DNA of 64,000 bases from Chamaelirium japonicum (lineage: Eukaryota > Streptophyta > Magnoliopsida > Liliales > Melanthiaceae). The position numbers and the translations under genes were made by a program. The stretch spans positions 379,501-443,500 of the forward strand of contig CANTAL010000023.1 of assembly GCA_947650365.1 (NCBI GenBank). The letters run 5' to 3'. The notes below the pieces were generated by a model. It saw only the letters and a program-made list of their open reading frames with translations. It was not told the origin of the DNA and made no database searches. Each line of letters begins with the position of its first letter. The stretch's first letter is position 1. This document shows positions 26,001-35,693 of the stretch, piece after piece.

Positions 26001-27641
26001 GTTATCAGTACGAACATGTCGAGCCCAGCTGACCAGTCACAAGATAACGGAGAGAAAAACAAAGACAGAAAAGAGAGAAGAAGAAAGAAGAGAACGAAGA
26101 GATAAACAAAGATAGAAGAGAGAAGAAGTCCTGCTCCAGTCCATTGGCTACGGGTATAGATTTGAAGTAAGAAAGAATCTAAATTCCAAAACTCCACTTC
26201 TCAATATTTATACGACCCCTTTATGGTGGGGCATGTTTAACGGCTCTTTCTTTCTCCCATCTCACAACACGTTATCTACATGAACATGTCGAGCCCAGCC
26301 GACCTGTCACAAAAAAATGGAGAAAGAAATGAAGACAGAAGAGAGAGAAGAGTAGAGAAGAGAACAGAAAAATAAACGAAGAGAGAAGAAGTCCTACTCC
26401 AGTATATTGGCCCTGGGTATAGGCTTGAAGTAAGAAGGAATCTGAATTCCAAAACTCCACTTCTCAAAAATATAATTAAATATCTCCGTTCTCTTCTCTC
26501 TTCTCCTATGGATTAGGATTTCCCATAGATTGTTTAGGCCCTAAGTAAGCATACCCTATAAATAATACATTACCCCTTTAGGGTAGGGCATGTTTAACGG
26601 CTCTATCTCTTTCTCTTATATCATAACACGTTATCAGTACGAACATGTCGAGCCCAGCTGACCAGTCGCAAGAAAATAGAGACAGAAACGAAGACAGAAG
26701 AGAGAGAAGAAAAGAGAAGATAACAAAGAGATAAATAAAGAAAGAAGAAGTCATGCTCCAGTCTATTGGCCATGGGTATAGGTGTAAAGTAAGATGGAAT
26801 CTAAATTCCAAAACTCTACTTCTGCCTACGTTTCTCTCTCCGTTTTCTTGCGATTGGTCGGCTGGGCTCGATATGTTCGTGCTGATAACATATCTAGTTT
26901 AATTAAGAAAGAATCTAAATTCCAAAACTCCACTTCTCAATAATAATTTAAATTTCTTCATTCTTTTCTCTCTTCTCCTATGGATTAGGGTTTTCCATAG
27001 ATTACTTAGGCCCTAAGTAAGCTTATCCTATAAATAATATTCGACCCCTTTAAGGTAGGGCACATTTGACACCTCTCTCTTTCTCCCGTCTCACAACACT
27101 TACCCTATAAATAATATACGACCCCTTTAGGGTAGGGCATGTTTGACGGCTCCCTCTTTCTCCCATCTTATAACACGTTATCTTTTATTTCTCTCCCCAT
27201 TTCTTACCCCCTTTTCTTTGTTTCTCTCTCTTTCTCTTATAGTATAAAATAAAATAAATAAGTATTGATAGAAAAGAGATAAAAAATTATTTTAAACTAG
27301 AGAGAGTAGGACTTTTTCTCTCTTCTCTCTTCTCTCTTCGTTTATCTCTTTATTCTCTTCTCTCTTTCTCCCATCTCATAACATGTGATCATCATGAACA
27401 TATCGAGCCTAGCTGACTAGTCGCAAGAAAACAGAAAGAGAAACGAAGACAGAAGTAGAGTTTTTAAATTTAGATTTCTTCTTACTTCAAACTTATACCC
27501 ATGGCTAATGGACTCGTGCGGGACTTCTTCACTCTTCTATCTTCGTTTATCTCTTCATTCTCTTCTCTCTCATCTGTATTCATTTCTCTCGGGTTTTTTT
27601 ACGACTGGTCGGCTGGGCTCGATATGTTCATACTGATAACG

Positions 27642-27808
27642 TGTTGTAAGATGGGAGAAAAAGAGGGCCGTCAAGCATGCCCCACCCTAAAGGTGTCGTA
27701 TATTATTTAAAGGGTAAGCTTACTTAGGGCCTAAGCAATCTATAGAAACCGTAATCTATAGGAGAGGTCCGACGGTGGACAGCCATCCGATCGAACGATC
27801 TCACAATA
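27642..27808 (-). mobile_element. Short LTR-like unit (167 bp), degraded start
   Basis: Minus-strand copy ending ...CATCTTACAACA next to GTTATCAGTATGA. The start end is degraded (TATTGTGAGATCG instead of TGTTATGAGATCG). The direct-duplication partner is 50187-50354. Confidence 0.58.
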
Positions 27809-28338
27809 AATATTTCTTTAAAGAAAAATATAAAATATTTTTAAAGCAAAAAATTTGAGTGTGCCTCATCTTCTTTCTTTACTTCCTATTATTTAATTAA
27901 TTTAATAATTTAATAAATAAAAAATTTAAATAAAAATAATTAAATAAATATTTAATTATCTTCTCTTTTCTCACTTTATTTTATTACTATGATAATTAAG
28001 TGGAGTATTGTTACTATAATTTTTTAAATTAAAATAATCGTTTAATTAAAATGAAGAGAGAAGAGAATTTCCTATGATAATCATAGTAACGTAGAGATGA
28101 TACTATTGAGAAGTGAAGTTTTAGAATTTAGATTCCTTTTTACTTCATACCTATACCCGTGGCGAATGAACTAGAGCAGGACTTCTTCTCTCTTCTCTCT
28201 TATTTATCTTCATTTAAATTATTTAATAATTTAAAAAATTTATAAATTAAGTTTTTAGTAAAATAATTTATTTAAATAAACAAATTTTTTGCTTTAAAAA
28301 TTATTAATATTTTTTAAAAAAAATTAAAACATTACAAC

Positions 28339-28506
28339 TGTTATGAGATCGTTCGATCGGATGGCTGTCTACCATCGGATCTCTACTATGGATTAGGGTT
28401 TCCCATAGATTGCTTAGGCCCTAAGTAAGATTACCCTATAAATAATATACGACCCTTTTAGGGTGGGGCACGTTTGACGGCTCTCTCTTTCTCCCATCTC
28501 ACAATA
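28339..28506 (+). mobile_element. Short LTR-like unit (168 bp)
   Basis: Starts TGTTATGAGATCGTTCG and ends ATCTCACAATA; a degenerate PBS-like sequence, TATTATCAGTACGA, follows at 28507-28520. A TATA-like CCCTATAAATAATATACG lies about 90 bp into the unit, ahead of a CCCTTTTAGGG hairpin-prone segment. The partner in the second duplicated copy is 50910-51077. Confidence 0.68.
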
Positions 28507-29689
28507 TATTATCAGTACGAATATGTCGAGCCCCATAGAATCTAATTAAATAAATATTTAATTGATAGGAGAAAGAGAGAGCCGTCAAACGTGCCCCACC
28601 CTAAAGGGGTCGTATATTCTTTAAAAAAAAAGAGAAGAGAACGGAGAGATAAACAAAGAGAGAAGAACTCCTACTCTAATCCATTGGCCACGGGTATAAG
28701 TATGAAGTAAGAAGGAAGCTAAATTCCAAAACTCCACTTCTCAATATTTATACGACCCATCAGATCTCTGCCATCTCTTTATTTATTATACTTATTTAAT
28801 CTCACAATATGTTATCAGCATGAACATATCAAGCCCAGCCGACCAGTCACAAGAAAACGGAGAGAGAAATAAAAACAAAAGAAAGAGAAGAAGAGAGAAG
28901 AGAACAGAGAGATAAATGAAGAAAAAAAAAAAAAGAAGTCCTGCTCCAGTCCATTGGCCACGAGTATAGGTGTGAAGTAAGAAATAATATAAATTCCAAA
29001 ACTCAACTTCTGTCTTCGTTTCTTTCTCCATTTTCTTATGACTGATCGACTCGGCTCGATATGTTCGTGCTGATAACGTTTTGTAAGATGGGAGAAAGAG
29101 AGAGCTATCAAATATACCTCACCCTAAAGGGGTCGTATAAATATTAAAAAGTAAAGTTTTGAAATTTACAATCCTTCTTACTTCACACCTATACCCATGG
29201 CCAATGGACTGGAGAGGCCACAGGTATATTATTTATTGGGTAAGATTACTTAGGGCCTAAGCAATCTACTGTAAACCCTAATCCATGGGACATTACTTAG
29301 GGCCAAAGCAGGACTTCTTCTCGCTTCTCTCCTTATTTATCTCACTGTTCTTTTCTCTCTTTCTCCCATCTCACAACACGTTATCAGTACGAAAATATCG
29401 AGCCTAGCTGACCAGTCGTAAGAAAACGAAGAGTGAAGAGAAGTCAAAAGAGAGAGAAGAATAGAGAAGAGAACGAAAAGATTTAATTATATTATTGAGA
29501 ACTGGAGTTTTGGAATTTAGATTCCTTCTTACTTCACACCTATACCCGTAGCGAATGTACTGGAGTAGGACTTCTTCTCTCTTCTCTCTTCGTTTGTCTC
29601 TGTGTTCTCTTCTCTCTTCTTCTCTATCTTCTATCTTCGTTTCTCCACTTCTCAATAGTATCATCTCAACGTTATTATGATTATCATAT

Positions 29690-30045
29690 TAATGCTACTA
29701 TAATTTATTAAATTAAATTAAAATTTTATTTAATTATTAAATAATTTAATTAATTTAATAATTAAGTTTTTAGTAGAATAATTAATTTATTTAATTATTT
29801 AGTTATCTAATTATTTAAATAAATTTATTATTTTATTTATTTATTATTATTTTATTATTAAATAATTAAATTAGGTAACTATTTAATTATTTAAATTATT
29901 AAATAAAGAAATAATGATTTAATTATATAATTAATTTATTTATTTATTTTACTAGTTATTTCTTTAATTATTATTTTATTTTTAAATAATTAAATAATTA
30001 GTCAATTATTTAAACGGAGTGGGAGAACGTAGAGATAAATAATAG
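29690..30045. repeat. AT-rich block flanking gypsy copy A
   Basis: AT-rich DNA after a TTATTATGATTATCATATTAAT border motif, ending in AACGGAGTGGGAGAACGTAG just before the gypsy LTR. The same sequence precedes copy B at 53100-53483, showing that the gypsy insertion target was an AT-rich block of the repeat family. Confidence 0.75.
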
Positions 30046-30792
30046 TGCCTGTGGGTGCAAGTTTTGGCAAAAAGCCCTAGAGACTGCGGGACCCACCAGC
30101 CCTGCCTGGAGGGCCCACGGAGACCACCACAGGACCCACCAGCCCTGCCTGGGGGTGTCCACAAAGACTACCGCGGGATCCACCAGCCCTGCCTGGGGGG
30201 TCCATAGAGACTACCGTAGGACCTACCAGTCCTGCCTGGGGGGTCCACGAAGACCGCCGCGGGACCCACCAGCCCTGCTTGGGGGGTCCACAGAGACCGC
30301 CGCGGGACCTGCCAGCCCTGCCTGGGAAATCCCCGGATACAAAGGCAAAAACCGCCATTTGCCCCGGATTTCCTCCCAGAGTTTTTCTATAAATAGCATG
30401 ACCTTCAAATGTAAAAAGATCCAGAACCAAACTCTGAGAACTGATTTCCAGAAACTAGAACCCAGAGCTCTGACTTCGATATTCCTTTACTTTCAATATC
30501 CTTTCCAAAGAGATTAGTGATACTCGGCCTATCGAGGTCACTTCTAGTGGAGAGTTAGTGAATTCGGGTTGCTCCCTATAGCACGGAGACGTAGGCTTCG
30601 GCTGAACTCCGAGATCACACCTTGTGTCAATCTTCTTACTATTTGCATATCAAAAATCCCAACTCAAAGTCACCAAGACATCAACCTTCGGACCTACCTT
30701 CCATTCGGTAGATTAATCAAAGATCTTTGACTCGACTTCGATTGACTGGTGGCGCGGAGTCTTCGGATCGGTACGAAGATTTTCCCCCTACA
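30046..30792 (+). mobile_element. 5' LTR of gypsy (Tat-lineage) copy A
   Basis: The proposed LTR starts TGCCTGTGGGTGCAAG and ends CCCCCTACA, immediately before a PBS-like TTTGGCGCTGTCTGTGGGA. A TATA box (TATAAATA) is at 30388-30395. The part upstream of the TATA box is a GC-rich minisatellite. Composition differs sharply from the surrounding AT/CT repeats. The start is uncertain because upstream sequence is shared between the two copies through the segmental duplication and no 3' LTR is present for comparison. Confidence 0.72.
30088..30335 (+). repeat. GC-rich minisatellite in LTR U3 (about 43-46 bp period)
   Basis: About six head-to-tail units around GGGACCCACCAGCCCTGCCT followed by GGGGGGTCCAC and an AGACC(A/G)CCGC segment. 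It lies upstream of the TATA box in the LTR. Both strands are free of stop codons over long stretches, which produces spurious glycine/proline-rich ORFs. Confidence 0.82.
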
Positions 30793-30793
30793 G

Positions 30794-30812
30794 TTTGGCG
30801 CTGTCTGTGGGA
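30794..30812 (+). promoter_or_regulatory. Primer-binding-site region of gypsy copy A
   Basis: TTTGGCGCTGTCTGTGGGA lies right after the LTR. It resembles the TTTGGCGCCGTCTGTGGGA type that follows the 5' LTR in many plant Tat-lineage elements. Copy B has the same site at 54216-54234 with CACTG for CGCTG. Confidence 0.6.
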
Positions 30813-31004
30813 TCCGTTCGAAAAGCCAAGTTCACTCTACATCAAACATCAGATTGGTTGAGCAGACAACTGATCTAGATAGTCAAACTTCCTAGCCCCT
30901 TCGGTTGAGCAAACAACCGTAAAGACACCGGCAATCTTTTTTGCATCCTTTGCTCTCTAAAAGGCGAGGACGAAGCATCAGGATTATCCAGAGGGAAGTA
31001 ACAC

Positions 31005-32231
31005 ATGTCAAGCTCATCCAGAGACTCATTCGATGAGTCAATAGCTCAACTTTGGGCAGCCCCTCACTTTCCCCAAAATGGGGGTTCGATTAGGGAGCGG
31101 AAGATCGGTCGATCGATCGATCGCTCCACCTCTCCGACAGTCGATAGGGCAAACTGCCCCTGCTCCTGCTGAAAACCCACCATCTACCTACCAAATCTCG
31201 GTGATCGATTTTCAGCTATTGCAATTGGCTAAGCAAAACGCTACCCTCACAGCTGAAAGGGACGCCCTCAAGAAGGCAGCCTCCGAAGTCGGAATTGCTC
31301 TCCCCATCCGTTCATTCGATGAGAGAGTTGATCCACTACGACAATCGATTCACTCTGAACCATGAAGGTCAATGGACACCATCGCCCATGAGAGGATTCG
31401 TCTCAACCCAACCCCCTCTACGGCTCCATGGAAGCAGAGTGTCTGGGATCGTATCGATGATGAGTCCTCTCAATCATCTTCAGGTCGCAACTGTGTCAGG
31501 CAGAACAGTCGAAGCCCAACTTGCGAGAGAAGCACCAGATGAAAGGAGCGCCCTCAAAAGGCAGAACATCTTCATCCCTCTACTCCAACATAAAGCTAGA
31601 ATGGATCTTCATCACCAACTCCATCCCGTAACCACTCAAAGGCCTGGACAAGACCTCTCGATCTGCATCCAGGTCGGGGGCATGGTCGTAGAGAAGGATA
31701 CTTTTTTGCTGGACCTCTCCACCGAAGTTTGTTTCAATCATCCTTTCCGAGGGGATAGAGAACTCTAATTCTCCCTAAGTTCAATTGCCTCAAAGGGGAT
31801 CCTACCCTCATATTCTAGCATTCAAGCAAGCTCTAACGCCACACAAAGAAGAGAACAATGTGCTTTGCCGAACCTTCGCCGGAAGCCTCGATGAGCCAAC
31901 TCTCGATTGGTACCATAACCTTCGGGCTGGGTCCATCACCCAGTTTGAAGTATTGGCAAACCACTTCGTGCAATACTATCAACTCAACTTGAAGCCTGAG
32001 AAGAAGCTTGATTCCCTCTACTGGTTGAGGATGGGAGCAGATGAAAGTCTTTGCAGTTTCACACGAAGATTTCACAACGAGCACGCCGCTCTCTCAGGAC
32101 GGCATCTGGATAATGTGGCTATCATGTTAGCCTTCCAAAATGCCCTCTGGTTCGATCTGTATATCCATAATGATTTCATCCGCAATCCTCCCCCTTTCCT
32201 GGGTTCGATGTTTGATCAAATTCAGAGGTAG
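31005..32231 (+). pseudogene. gag of gypsy copy A (broken)
   Basis: Capsid gene of a plant Ty3/gypsy element, broken by several frameshifts. The likely start is ATG at 31005 (MSSSSRDSFDESIAQLW); copy B has ACG at this position. After a shift, 31078-31365 encodes a region with a probable coiled coil (QLLQLAKQNATLTAERDALK). The core at about 31785-32231 has the retrotransposon gag signature: DWYHNLRAGSITQFEVLANH, then a hydrophobic alpha-helical stretch and RMGADESLCSFTRRF. The frame ends at a TAG at 32229 that is also present in copy B. This is a non-functional copy; the translated order and family assignment are clear. Confidence 0.78.
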
Positions 32232-32515
32232 ATCGAAGTCGAAGACGATCAGGTCGTGCGAAAGGAACGAGAAGCAAAACGACAACCTGTTGAGAGGGAA
32301 GCCCCAAAGTATACTGCCAAAGCTCACAATGCAGAGGCAGTAGCCCCCCTGCACCCAAGCGGTCGAGAAATGACGGACGTAGATCGCCTCCGAAGAAGAC
32401 TACATTCACGGATTGGACTCTACCAATCGAGCAGATTTTCGATCAAATTCAACATCAAGAATTCCTCCGAAGGCCGAATCCTTTACAGTCTGATACCAAG
32501 GTCACAGCTGATAAA

Positions 32516-33547
32516 ATGGTCTACTGCGATTTTCATCGCAGTCACGGCCCTTATACCGATCAATGCTACCGGCTGAGGTACCATCTGGAGGATCTGCTAC
32601 GAGAAGGCCATCTCCAGAAGTTCATCAAAGGCGGGCAAAATCAATGCCGACCTTCGGCAAAAGGAAAAGAAGCTTGCTGGATCCACCAAATACCTACTGA
32701 TCAATCACCTATCGCTATGCGTGCTAACATCTTCAGCATTCACGGAGTATTGCACAATCAAACATTTACAGGGAAAGAAGTCGATCGTCAAGTGCGACAC
32801 ATATTCAATGTTCACTCTGCAGCGAACAAAGAAGACACCTGGATCGAAAAACCTATTAAAGGCCTAACTTGGCCATCTATCATCTTCAACGACTCTGATC
32901 TTCAAGGAGTCCATACTCCACATCGGGACCCCCTAGTCCTGAAGCTCATCGACGGGAGCACCGTCAACCGCATCCTCATCGACACCGAAAGCTCTATCGT
33001 TATGTTCTCAGACTACTTCAAGCACCTGAGACATAAATATACAAGCCTCGAAGTTATCCCGACCGTGATCAAGGGCTTCAACGGGGAGAAGAGCATAACA
33101 ATGAGGGAATCAAGATTCACCCTCGACCTCAGTCGAGAGACTCGAGTCTCCGTAAGAGTCGCCGTTATCGAAGGTATATCCAACTACAACGTCATCCTGG
33201 GGCGGCCTTTTCTACAACAGATCAATGCTATATCCTCCTCCTACCACCAACTCCTCAAATTTGCAACAGGAGAGGGTATCGTCTGCATCCGAGGAGATCA
33301 ACAAACCGGGCGATCTTGCGAAGCGGCAGCTACAAAAATAGATCGCCGAATAAATCTCGTCCCCCGAAGTGACCAAGAGATAAAGCTGGTCCTTCTTCAA
33401 GATAACAACCAAAGGAGATCCCACTGTCTGAACCTCTGCCAATTGAATAGGAGACCTCGCCCTCAATCGAAGAAATCATTCCAATCAATATCGGCAGTGG
33501 AGATCTCCCTTGAGAAACCTTCATCGGTACCGGTCTCAGCGACGTAG
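32516..33547 (+). pseudogene. gag C-terminus and aspartic protease of gypsy copy A, DTG changed to DTE
   Basis: An open frame of 343 codons. Its first 40 residues carry the Tat-type C/H pattern (YCDFHRSHGPYTDQCYRL...LLREGHLQKFI), seen before the protease in this lineage. The protease follows at about residues 135-240: LKLIDGSTVNRILIDTESS, a middle region with the IKGFNGE loop, and SNYNVILGRPFL near the C-terminal end. Retroviral-type proteases need D-T/S-G; here bases 32981-32989 read D-T-E, so this copy should be inactive even where the frame is open. Copy B keeps D-T-G at 56417-56425. The tail to 33547 is the spacer to reverse transcriptase. Confidence 0.78.
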
Positions 33548-33559
33548 AAGCGCGAAACA

Positions 33560-34570
33560 TGATATCCTTCCTTCAATCCAACATTGACGTCTTCGCTTGG
33601 TGTTTCCAAGACATGTCCAGGATCAACCCGATGGATGCTTGTCACTAGCTCGCAATCAAAGAAGGAGTGAAGCTCATCAAACAAAAACCACACACAATCC
33701 GACCAGAACGACAAGCTGCAGTTCATGAGGAGATTAATAAGCTACTCGCAATAGGCTTCATTTGTGAAGTAGAGTACCCTACTTGGATCTCCAACATAGT
33801 CGCTGTCCCTAAGAAGAATGACAAAATCAGGGTCTGCATCGACTTCACCAACCTCAACAGGGCTTGCCCTAAAGACCCATTCCCCATGCCGAGGATAGAT
33901 AGACTCATTGACGCCACTGCTGGCCACGAGCTCCTATCTTTCATGGACGAATACTCTGGGTATATTCAAATCCCGTTACATCCGGATGATCAAGAGAAGA
34001 CATATTTCGTGATAGACCGAGGTCTCTACTGCTATAACATAATGCCATTCGGCCTCAAAAATACTGGATCGATCTACAAAGGCTAGTCACGAAGATATTC
34101 GAATAACAAATCGGCTGCAACGCTGAAGTCTATGTCGATGATCTATTCACCAAAAGTCCCAATCGGGAGAGCCACTTCTCCGATCTAGCAGAGATGTTTC
34201 AAATCCTCCAAAAATACCGCATGAAGCTCAACCCAGCCAAATATGCCTTCGGTGTTCAATCGGGTAAATTCCTGGGTCACCTTGTGACCAGGAAAGGCAT
34301 CGAAGCCAACCTCGACCAAATTCGAGCTATCCTCGATATGCCATCGCCTACCAATCGGAAGGAAGTTCAACGCCTCACTGGAAGATTAGCTGCCCTCAAT
34401 CATTCATCTCAAAATATTCCGATAAGTGCAAACCGCTCTTCGACAAGTTACGAAAGGCAGATACCTCTGGATGGAGTACAACTTGCGAACAAGCTTTTCA
34501 AGATGCCAAAAATTATCTCATGCGTACTCCCATTTTGATAGCTCTGCTCCCAAAGGAAGATCTCTAGCTC
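33560..34570 (+). pseudogene. Reverse transcriptase of gypsy copy A (broken)
   Basis: RT domain of a Ty3/gypsy polyprotein. Visible motifs: the entry region PTWISNIVAVPKKNDKIRVC, the palm motif with the first catalytic Asp (LSFMDEYSGY), the MPFGLKNTGS fingers/palm segment, and the catalytic YVDD at 34131-34142. After that come MKLNPAKYAFGVQSGKFLGH and the thumb (TNRKEVQRLTGRLAALN). A one-base deletion near 34077 breaks the frame within the conserved YxG segment. Stop codons at 34104 (TAA) and 34565 (TAG) occur at the same places in copy B, so they predate the duplication. Confidence 0.85.
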
Positions 34571-34978
34571 TATCATACCATCACTGATCAAGCAATCAGT
34601 GCGGTGCTGGTCAGCAGAAGAGAAGGCATCGAATATCCGGTCTACTACATCAGTCATACACTTCTCCCGGCAGAGACACGATATTCAAAGATTGAGAAGG
34701 TCATACAAGCCTTGCTCACCGCATCACGACGTCTTCAACCCTATTTTGTCTCCCATCTGATCACCGTCATCTCAGAGCACCCACCCAAAGACATCCTAGA
34801 CAAGGCTGGTCGAGCAGGTCGAATGACTAAATGGGTGATCGAGATGAGTGCTCTCAGAATTCAATTCGAGCCTTGCACTTCGCTCAAAGGGCAAGCTGTA
34901 GCTGACTTCCTTGCCGACTTCCCCGTGGAAGATCCTATTGCATGGAAGGATGATGTCAAAATGTACCTCGATAACTAA
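34571..34978 (+). pseudogene. RT-associated RNase H of gypsy copy A (degenerate)
   Basis: Continues the polyprotein after the thumb: VLVSRREGIEYPVYYISHTL, then ETRYSKIEKVIQALLTASRR and HPPKDILDKAGRAGRMTKW. This is the RNase H region seen in Tat-lineage elements, where the first RNase H is often degenerate. It runs into GQAVADFLADFP and ends in a TAA at 34976, upstream of a second RNase H in the same frame. Confidence 0.78.
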
Positions 34979-35048
34979 AATGAACCTCCGCTCAACTCTG
35001 CTCTTACAATCATCAATCATAGTCCCGAGACTCCCAATACTTCAACTC

Positions 35049-35440
35049 GATGGAAGCTTTACACTGATGGAGCTTCAAGTGCAATCGATTCAGGAATTGG
35101 GATAGTCTTGATATCCCCCAAGGTCGATCACCTCTAAAAGGCTATTCTCCTCAGATTCAACGCTATAAATAACAAAGCAGAATACGAAGCACTTATCTCT
35201 GGATTGGAGATTGCTAGATCCTTGGGGGTGGACCGTCTCGTTGTCCACAGCGATTCCCAACTGATAATTCGACAGATTAATGGGGAGTATACAGACCGCG
35301 AAGAAAGGATGCAATACTACTTGGCTTTGGTGATGCATTATCGATAATGATTCAATAACATCAAATTCCCTCAAATCCCGAGGGCCAAAAATCGAGAAGC
35401 TGATGCTCTGGCTAATGCTGCTTCAGTACTTGGAGATTCA
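35049..35440 (+). pseudogene. Second (archaeal-type) RNase H of gypsy copy A
   Basis: WKLYTDGASS gives the first catalytic Asp region, then NNKAEYEALISGLEIARSLG the Glu, VVHSDSQLIIRQINGEY the second Asp, and IPRAKNREADALANAAS the final Asp. A second RNase H after the RT-RNase H is characteristic of the Tat clade of plant gypsy elements. In-frame stops at about 35136 and near 35346-35350 inactivate it. Confidence 0.82.
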
Positions 35441-35693
35441 CTCGGAGAAAGGTGAATACATATCGATTATCAAGAATCGCCAAAAACCACCATCGAACAG
35501 CAGATCGTTGCCACTAATGAATGGTCTGGGGGTTGGAGACAGCCGATTTTTAATCTTACAATACATGACCTCGGGGATTGGAGACTGCCAATTTTTGACT
35601 TCTTCAAACATGGCAGAATACCAGAAGATCCAATTCAAGCCAGAAGACTTCAAAGAAAGCTTCCATGCTATAACCTCCAAGGAGCGGATCTAT
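35441..35693 (+). pseudogene. Spacer to integrase, gypsy copy A, truncated
   Basis: Encodes, with frame breaks, the pre-integrase linker: a W-x-x-P-I motif (GWRQPIFNL...), a related second repeat (DWRLPIFDF), and ARRLQRKLPCY. The element stops at GATCTAT (35693). The H2C2 zinc-binding region, the integrase DDE core, the polypurine tract and the 3' LTR are all absent; the inverted duplication arm begins at the next base. Confidence 0.75.

Larger units (their letters stand above)
24598..35693 (+). repeat. First copy (Y-Z) of ~11-12 kb direct duplication, includes gypsy copy A
   Basis: Matches 47138-59130 in the same orientation. Anchors: 24598 with 47138, 25177 with 47703, LTR-like 28339-28506 with 50910-51077, and the gypsy 5' end 30046 with 53484. 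The offset grows from about 22.5 to 23.4 kb because the second copy has extra sequence, mainly at 52257-53087. Flank upstream of the gypsy LTR is shared too, so the two gypsy copies come from one insertion. Confidence 0.9.

Noticed and set aside
27170-27300. A distinct short gene-like region with CCCC-containing CT sequence and AT-rich DNA
   Set aside because: Present again at 49720-49840 as part of the direct duplication, with no ORF or RNA signal; treated as repeat DNA.
615-29664. Dozens of 60-190 codon ORFs with leucine/serine/phenylalanine-rich translations that look like small membrane proteins
   Set aside because: They are translations of CT-rich repeat tracts (codons such as TCT, CTC, TTC, CTT), which rarely contain stops. 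The same words occur in other frames and on the opposite strand as lysine/glutamate/arginine-rich ORFs. No independent coding signal is seen.
1-30000. CRISPR array or phage-like repeat
   Set aside because: Repeats are long, diverged, in both orientations and without uniform spacers, and the window is plant nuclear DNA.
30077-30517. Glycine- and proline-rich ORFs on both strands (and the equivalents at 53448-53963)
   Set aside because: They run through the GC-rich minisatellite inside the gypsy LTR and through its leader; the open frames on both strands are a composition effect.
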